Assembly (NCBI GenBank): GCA_015655535.1
Contig: JAATEW010000109.1
Coordinates: 1 to 18,219 of the forward strand
Direction: 5' to 3'
Source of the DNA: Hyphomicrobiales bacterium
GTDB taxonomy: Bacteria; Pseudomonadota; Alphaproteobacteria; Rhizobiales; Beijerinckiaceae
Length of the DNA stretch: 18,219 nucleotides
Part shown: in pieces, positions 13,962-18,219 of the stretch
Numbering within the stretch: the stretch's first letter is position 1
Layout: each line of letters starts with the position of its first letter
The notes under the pieces: generated by a model
Told to the model about the DNA's origin: nothing
Seen by the model: the letters and a program-made list of their open reading frames with translations, nothing else
Database searches by the model: none
Position numbers and translations under genes: made by a program

Positions 13962-16214
13962 CTACTCGAACTTATTGCTCTTCGGAAAGCCGCGCGGCGG
14001 CAGGCGGCCTGCTTCGGCGCGCTGGCCGATCCACTCCTTGAGATCGGTTTTGCCGACTGTGAACACGCGGCCCGCGGGATCCTTCCAGGAAAGCCCGTCC
14101 TTCAGCGTGAAGACCTTAATGTCAGAGACGTTGCCGTCCTTGTATTTTTGCAGACGCACGCCCTTGCCGCGCGCCATTTCCGGCACCTGATTGAGCGGAA
14201 AGACGAGAAGCCTGCGGTTCTCGCCGATGATCGCGACATGATCGCCCTCGGCCGGGATGATGAGCGTGGCATTGAAGGGCTTGTCGACGCCCATCAATTG
14301 CTTGCCCTTGCGGGTGCCGGCGATCATCTCGTCTTGCGGCGCGACGAAACCGCGGCTGTCGGTTGCCGCGACGAGCATCTTGGCGCCCGCCGTATAGGGG
14401 AAGACCGCGACGATCTCCTCGCCCTCGCCAAGATCCGCCATGAGGCGGATCGGTTCGCCGTGGCCACGTCCGCCCGGCAGTTTGGCGGCATCGAGCGTGA
14501 AAATCTTGCCGTCCGTTGCGAGAACGAGAATTTTCGAAATGCTTTCCGCAAAAAACGATGACTTGAACTGATCGTCGCCCTTGAATTGCAGGCTCGACAG
14601 ATCGGCGACATGGCCTTTCAGCGCGCGAATCCAACCCTTTTCGGAGACGACGATCGTCACCGGCTCGCGCTCGACCATGACGCTTGCGAGATCGAAATCG
14701 GCAGCATCGGGCGCTTCGTCGAAGGTCGTGCGGCGCCGGCCAAGCGCGGTGTCGGGTGCGAATTTCTTTTTCAACTCGCGGATCTGCGCGGTCAGCGCCT
14801 TCCATTGCCGGGTCTCGCTCGCCAGCAATTTTTCGATCTCGCTCTTTTCCTTTTCGAGATCGTCATGTTCGCGCCGAAGCTGCATTTCCTCAAGCCGGCG
14901 CAGGCTGCGAAGCCTGGTGTCGAGAATATAATTGGCCTGAACATCGGAGAGTTCGAAGGTGGCCTTCAAGGCGTCTTTCGGTTCGTCCTCTTCGCGGATG
15001 ATGCGGATCACTTCATCGAGATGGAGGAAGACGATCAGCATGCCGGCCAGAACTTCGAGCCTGTGCTCGATCTGACCGAGACGATAGCGCGAGCGCCGCA
15101 CCAAAACATCGCGGCGATGGTCGAGCCATTGCTGCAACGCCTCCTTCAAGGAGATCACGCGCGGCACGACGCCATCGACGAGAACATTCATGTTCATCGG
15201 AAACCGGCTCTCGAGTTCGGTGAGCTTGAAGAGCTGTTCCATCATCATGACGGGATCGATGGTGCGCGAGCGAGGCTCGATGACGACGCGGACGTCTTCC
15301 GCCGATTCGTCGCGGATGTCGGCGACGAGCGGCAGCTTTTTTTCATTCAGCAGCTCGGCGATCTTCTCGATGAGCCGCGACTTCTGCACCATATAGGGGA
15401 TTTCGGTGACGACGACCTGCCAGACGCCGCGCGTACCTTCTTCTTTCGTCCAGCGCGAACGCAGGCGAAACGAGCCGCGCCCGGTCTTGTACGTCTCGGC
15501 GATCGAGGCTTTCGGTTCGACGATAATGCCGCCGGTCGGAAAATCGGGCCCGGGCGCGAAAGCCAAAAGATCATCGACGCTGGCGTCAGAATGCGCGATC
15601 AGATGCAGCGCCGCATCGCAGAGTTCGGCGACATTATGCGGCGGTATGGATGTCGCCATGCCGACCGCGATGCCTTGCGCGCCATTGGCGAGCAGGCCCG
15701 GAAAAGCCGCGGGCAAAACCACCGGCTCTTTTTGATCGCCGGAATAATTGTCGCGGAAATCGATCGCATCTTCGTCTATGCCTTCGAGCAGAAGCCGTGC
15801 GACTTCAGTCATGCGCGCTTCGGTGTAGCGATAGGCGGCGGCGCTGTCGCCATCGATATTGCCGAAATTGCCTTGCCCATCGACGAGCGGGTAGCGCGAC
15901 GAAAAATCCTGCGCGAGGCGTACCAGCGCATCATAGATCGCCTGATCGCCATGCGGATGGAACGAACCCATCACGTCGCCGACAATCTTCGCGCATTTCT
16001 TGAAAGCGGTGCCCGGATCGAGCCGCAGGATCTGCATGCCATAGAGAATGCGGCGGTGGACCGGTTTCAAACCGTCGCGCGCATCGGGCAGGGCCCGCCC
16101 CATGATGGTCGAAAGCGCGTATTGCAGATAACGCTCTTCGAGCGCTTCGCGCAGATTGACGGGATCGGTGCTGCCGCCGGCGGGCGGCGCGGGTGGAACG
16201 ATAGTCTTTGCCAT
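13962..16214 (-). CDS. parC: DNA topoisomerase IV subunit A
   Basis: A 750-residue type IIA topoisomerase A subunit. After a Pro-rich leader it has LREALEERYLQYALSTIMGRALPDARDGLKPV, the winged-helix region with HPHGDQAIYDALVRLAQDF, and the catalytic Arg129-Tyr130 pair in AAYRYTEARM. The tower/coiled-coil (EEMQLRREHDDLEKEKSEIEKLL) and a C-terminal beta-pinwheel follow. With ParE it unlinks daughter chromosomes. ParC is favoured over GyrA by length (GyrA is longer) and lack of a clear QRRGGRG GyrA box. In the quinolone region, Gln91 replaces the usual Ser (E. coli ParC Ser80) while Asp95 fills the Glu84 position. The ATG at 16214 has no clear ribosome binding site; the longer TTG start at 16253 is not needed. 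Confidence 0.94.
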   Translation of the reverse strand: MAKTIVPPAPPAGGSTDPVNLREALEERYLQYALSTIMGRALPDARDGLKPVHRRILYGMQILRLDPGTAFKKCAKIVGDVMGSFHPHGDQAIYDALVRLAQDFSSRYPLVDGQGNFGNIDGDSAAAYRYTEARMTEVARLLLEGIDEDAIDFRDNYSGDQKEPVVLPAAFPGLLANGAQGIAVGMATSIPPHNVAELCDAALHLIAHSDASVDDLLAFAPGPDFPTGGIIVEPKASIAETYKTGRGSFRLRSRWTKEEGTRGVWQVVVTEIPYMVQKSRLIEKIAELLNEKKLPLVADIRDESAEDVRVVIEPRSRTIDPVMMMEQLFKLTELESRFPMNMNVLVDGVVPRVISLKEALQQWLDHRRDVLVRRSRYRLGQIEHRLEVLAGMLIVFLHLDEVIRIIREEDEPKDALKATFELSDVQANYILDTRLRSLRRLEEMQLRREHDDLEKEKSEIEKLLASETRQWKALTAQIRELKKKFAPDTALGRRRTTFDEAPDAADFDLASVMVEREPVTIVVSEKGWIRALKGHVADLSSLQFKGDDQFKSSFFAESISKILVLATDGKIFTLDAAKLPGGRGHGEPIRLMADLGEGEEIVAVFPYTAGAKMLVAATDSRGFVAPQDEMIAGTRKGKQLMGVDKPFNATLIIPAEGDHVAIIGENRRLLVFPLNQVPEMARGKGVRLQKYKDGNVSDIKVFTLKDGLSWKDPAGRVFTVGKTDLKEWIGQRAEAGRLPPRGFPKSNKFE

Positions 16215-16548
16215 GATTTTCGAACGGCTAAACGATGCCCCGAGTCGGTGCAAGCGTTACGGCTTTATACGTAGGGATTAAAGCGAATTGACACGGATGT
16301 TTTTCCCCGCGTTGTGTGGCGAAGCTGCACTAGCGAAGAAAATCTGCGGGCATTATGGCTTTTTAGATTCGAATCTTCACCTTCTGACCTCGGAATTCAC
16401 AAAGGCAATTTGCACACACTCACATATTTAACATTTCTCATTGTTATAAATCGAAAGCAGCCTGGACAAACGCACAGGCTTTTAAGACCGGACGGCTGGC
16501 TAAATAAGGCCGAAACGAGACAGAGCTGCGGAAAGAGACAAGAGACGG
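16215..16548 (+). other. AT-richer gap between parC and the small exported-protein gene (334 bases)
   Basis: No convincing gene is present; short frames here lack family features. The base composition is visibly more AT-rich than the flanks. It contains a perfect 12-base palindrome AGATTCGAATCT (16365-16376). TATAAA-like boxes lie on the plus strand (16445-16450) and minus strand (plus-strand TTTATA, 16264-16269), neither with a good -35. It must hold the promoters of the divergent parC and small gene. Confidence 0.5.
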
Positions 16549-16761
16549 ATGATCAGGACCTTTGCCATTTTTAGCTGCGTCGTCGGTTTTTTCGCCATTG
16601 TTCTGGCCGTAGCGAGCATGCCGCAATCGGGTGACGTGGAAGCCAGGGAGACGGCGGCCTCGGTCGACGGCTGCACGACGCGCGAAGTGGCGCTTGACGA
16701 GGGCTATGGCGTGAGCCGCAAAGTGTCGCAGCAGGTTTGCGCCGCCGGCGGCACGCAATAA
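16549..16761 (+). CDS. Small exported or membrane-anchored hypothetical protein
   Basis: A 70-residue protein of unknown function. Residues 2-24 are a hydrophobic helix (RTFAIFSCVVGFFAIVLAVAS) that reads as a signal peptide or membrane anchor. The remaining mature part, about 45 residues, has Cys42 and Cys64 with EGYGVSR between them; these could form a disulfide in the periplasm. The layout recalls small conserved hypothetical proteins of Rhizobiales, but I cannot name a family. The ATG at 16549 has only a weak GAGACGG before it. It lies on the plus strand between the minus-strand parC and recO genes, ending 31 bases from the recO stop. Normal host codon use and a clear hydrophobic/hydrophilic division argue that it is real. 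Confidence 0.65.
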   Translation: MIRTFAIFSCVVGFFAIVLAVASMPQSGDVEARETAASVDGCTTREVALDEGYGVSRKVSQQVCAAGGTQ

Positions 16762-16792
16762 TCGACTGATCTTAGGCGGCGATTCTCGCTTT

Positions 16793-17521
16793 TCACGCGG
16801 ATTTGGAAATCTCGGCCAGATAGGCATGATGCGCCGCAGGCATGGCGAGGCCGCGCGGCGCGAAGAGGTCACGCATCAGAAAATATTCCGTCAATCTAAA
16901 CCCGTCGCGAATGTCGCAATGTGCCGGCTTCGTGCCTTGATCCGCGCCGCGGAGAAAGGCCGGCAAGGGCAGGAGCTTGTCGCGATAGGGTGCGCCCGCT
17001 TCGCGCGATACGGCGCGGCCGGATTTTGGCGAGACATAGATCAGATCCTCACTGCGGCCGGTTGCCGCGCATGTATCGAGATCGAGACCGAATCCCAGTT
17101 CGGCGAGGATCACCATTTCGAATCGCACGAGCATCGCAGGGATGTGCTCCGACGTATCGAGTTCGTCGGCGATCAGCGAAGCGGCGCGATAGAGACTTTG
17201 ATGCGGGTCGCGTTCCGGCATCAGCCGCAGAAGACTCGTGATGAGGTTCAAGGCATGCAGAGCTTCGCCATTTGCTAAAAACCGCGAGGCTCGCAAGGCC
17301 GTCGCCTCGACGGCGAAGGTACCGAGGTGTTCATCGAGCCTGGCGCGCCAGACGAGATCGGCCTGATTGCCTGGCTGCAGTACCGCATGCATGCGTTTGG
17401 AGCGGCCGCCTTTGACAAGGCCCAGATGCCGTCCATGCGCTTGCGTCATGACTTCGAGGATGACACTCGTCTCGCCATATTTTTTGAGGCCGGTGATCAA
17501 TCCTTCGTCGCGCCATTCCAT
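16793..17521 (-). CDS. recO: DNA repair protein RecO
   Basis: A 242-residue RecO, the mediator that with RecR loads RecA onto SSB-coated single strands and anneals complementary DNA. The N-terminal OB-fold shows MEWRDEGLITGLKKYGETSVILEV and GLVKGGRSKR; the helical C-terminal half has RFEMVILAELGFGLDLDTCAATG and YVSPKSGRAVSREAG, both typical of alphaproteobacterial RecO. Only Cys151 of the usual zinc-finger set is obvious, so zinc binding is doubtful. The start is the ATG at 17521; two perfect palindromes stand immediately upstream. Many Rhizobiales keep recO next to era; that gene is not here. parC lies beyond the small gene on the same strand. Confidence 0.93.
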   Translation of the reverse strand: MEWRDEGLITGLKKYGETSVILEVMTQAHGRHLGLVKGGRSKRMHAVLQPGNQADLVWRARLDEHLGTFAVEATALRASRFLANGEALHALNLITSLLRLMPERDPHQSLYRAASLIADELDTSEHIPAMLVRFEMVILAELGFGLDLDTCAATGRSEDLIYVSPKSGRAVSREAGAPYRDKLLPLPAFLRGADQGTKPAHCDIRDGFRLTEYFLMRDLFAPRGLAMPAAHHAYLAEISKSA

Positions 17522-17545
17522 GACTTAAGTCCGTTGACAATTGTC
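17522..17545 (-). promoter_or_regulatory. Paired palindromes directly upstream of recO
   Basis: GACTTAAGTC (17522-17531) and GACAATTGTC (17536-17545) are two perfect 10-base palindromes with a 4-base gap, ending at the recO start codon. The half-sites are similar (GACTT and GACAA). They are well placed for a regulator of recO translation or transcription, but no binding protein can be named. Confidence 0.35.
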
Positions 17546-17726
17546 CGAAGAGTTACCGAAAAGTTCACGGGCCTCCGTGAGTCGATGTTTCAATTCGGTT
17601 TCAAGCGTGAACGCATTCAACCCAAAATCGCCACACTTAAATTGCACTGTTTCTACGTCCGATATGCGTGTTCTTTTTTGTTGTTTGCATGCATCACATC
17701 TCAAATGAAATGTGTCTTTTGCATGT

Positions 17727-17765
17727 ACCTCATGGGAATACCCATATTGTGATCGGCCATGAGGT
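17727..17765 (+). repeat. Overlapping inverted repeats with competing stems
   Basis: Outer arms ACCTCATGG (17727-17735) and CCATGAGGT (17757-17765) are perfect 9-base complements. An inner stem ATGGG-AATA-CCCAT (17732-17745) uses part of the same left arm, so the two folds exclude each other. The pair lies about 210 bases before the outer-membrane protein start. Confidence 0.45.
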
Positions 17766-17971
17766 TGACCACCAAAACATTATCAAACAAGTCACCATAA
17801 AGGAAAAGAAAGACCGCGATGAAATGAATGCTTGAACTGGTTATGCCAGTCTCTCGATTGACGAATGTCAAAGCATGAACGCGGTGTCTCTCCTTTAAAG
17901 CGCTCTTAAGATTGGGGGGTGCAAACCAACGGTCTAAGATGCGTGTTTCCGGCTAAACGAGGTTAAAAAAA

Positions 17972-18219
17972 ATGATGCGTAATATCCTTCTGACGAGCGT
18001 TGCGGTCATCGCAACTTCCGCGTCGGCCTTTGCTGCCGACCTCCCGAGTCACCGGCAGGCTCCTCCGCCCTATATTCCGCCGCCGCCGCTCTTCACCTGG
18101 ACCGGCGTCTATGTCGGTGGCCAGATCGGTTATGAGTTCGGCCGCGATAACGCCTTTTCGGGCTTTGGCGGATCGACGTCCTCGCCGACCGGCGTCGTGG
18201 GCGGCGCGCATATCGGCTA
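17972..18219 (+). CDS. Omp25/RopB-like outer-membrane beta-barrel protein, 3' truncated by window end
   Basis: The frame is open from the ATG at 17972 to the window end (82 codons). A signal peptide (MMRNILLTSVAVIATSASAFA, cut before ADLP) leads to a Pro-rich segment (APPPYIPPPPLF) and then TWTGVYVGGQIGYEFG, the first barrel strand typical of the small Omp25/Omp31/RopB porin-like family of Rhizobiales. These proteins sit in the outer membrane; roles in envelope stability and surface interaction are known for some members. GAGG at 17959-17962 is 9 bases before the ATG. A second ATG follows at once (17975). The 450-base AT-richer leader suggests regulated or high expression. Confidence 0.88.
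   Translation, partial: MMRNILLTSVAVIATSASAFAADLPSHRQAPPPYIPPPPLFTWTGVYVGGQIGYEFGRDNAFSGFGGSTSSPTGVVGGAHIG

Larger units (their letters stand above)
17522..17971 (+). other. Gene-free AT-richer region before the outer-membrane protein gene (450 bases)
   Basis: I see no coding gene on either strand. It holds the two recO palindromes, a perfect hairpin TCACGG-GCCT-CCGTGA (17565-17580), overlapping inverted repeats at 17727-17765, and ACTGG-TTATG-CCAGT (17836-17850). TTGACG (17858) and TTGAAC (17832) lack good -10 partners. A long leader is common for abundant outer-membrane proteins; a small RNA here is possible but unproven. Confidence 0.5.

Noticed and set aside
14586..16274. 562-codon open frame on the plus strand opposite parC
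   Set aside because: It is the antisense shadow of parC in high-GC DNA. The translation has no family motifs and is Arg/Asp/His-rich, as such shadows are.
16314..16574. 86-codon plus-strand frame upstream of the small exported-protein gene
   Set aside because: Overlaps the better-supported gene at 16549 in another frame and has no domain or signal features.
17327..17752. 141-codon plus-strand frame opposite the recO start
   Set aside because: Half of it is antisense to recO and the rest lies in the AT-richer gap; the Cys/Phe-rich end looks like random sequence.
1..18219. Search for CRISPR arrays, tRNA/rRNA genes, insertion sequences, phage or defence genes
   Set aside because: No regularly spaced repeats, cloverleaf-like sequences, transposase, integrase or known defence-family motifs were seen by eye.

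Overview
This is a high-GC alphaproteobacterial chromosome segment, most likely Rhizobiales and by flavour close to Beijerinckiaceae/Methylocystaceae (inference; no 16S or other decisive marker is present). The reasons are the fabD-fabG-acpP-fabF-mltG block, the recO and parC homologues with alphaproteobacterial sequence features, an Omp25/RopB-like porin start with a Pro-rich linker, strong CGC/GCG/GGC codon bias, and dispersed palindromic repeats of the CCTCAxCCTGAGGA type.

Layout: (1) Bases 1-860 hold the 3' part of a beta-hydroxyacid dehydrogenase, then two oppositely oriented copies of a REP-like palindrome. (2) 861-3563 is a minus-strand two-gene unit of exported proteins, a DUF4403 protein followed by a secreted lipase, behind a good TTGACA promoter. 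(3) 3599-5481 on the plus strand carries a cupin protein, a YkgJ-type cysteine-cluster protein with a promoter/palindrome in front, and thioredoxin. (4) 5572-9421 is the fatty-acid synthesis core: malonyl transacylase (fabD), ketoreductase (fabG), acyl carrier protein (acpP, with its own promoter) and ketosynthase II (fabF). (5) 9645-12936 is cell-envelope maintenance: the transglycosylase MltG with a long C-terminal tail, then a DegP/HtrA-type periplasmic protease. (6) 13093-13902 is a short-chain dehydrogenase whose codon use is unlike its neighbours, probably a later arrival. (7) 13962-17521 is the minus-strand DNA-maintenance region, topoisomerase IV subunit A (parC) and recO, with a small exported/membrane hypothetical gene on the opposite strand between them. 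(8) 17522-17971 is an AT-richer, gene-free stretch leading into the truncated start of an outer-membrane beta-barrel gene.

How the genes work together: fabD loads malonyl onto the acpP product, and fabF and fabG run condensation and reduction. MltG and the Do-type protease act on the periplasmic side of the envelope that the fatty acids help build. Thioredoxin supplies reducing power to the cytoplasm. RecO and ParC belong to recombination repair and chromosome decatenation.

I looked for an undescribed system (defence island, mobile element, CRISPR, retron, biosynthetic cluster) and do not see one; this is mostly core genome. The points worth a second look are the inverted repeat pair, the foreign-looking dehydrogenase, the MltG tail, the Gln at the ParC quinolone position, the small exported protein, and several palindromes and competing hairpins in the intergenic regions.
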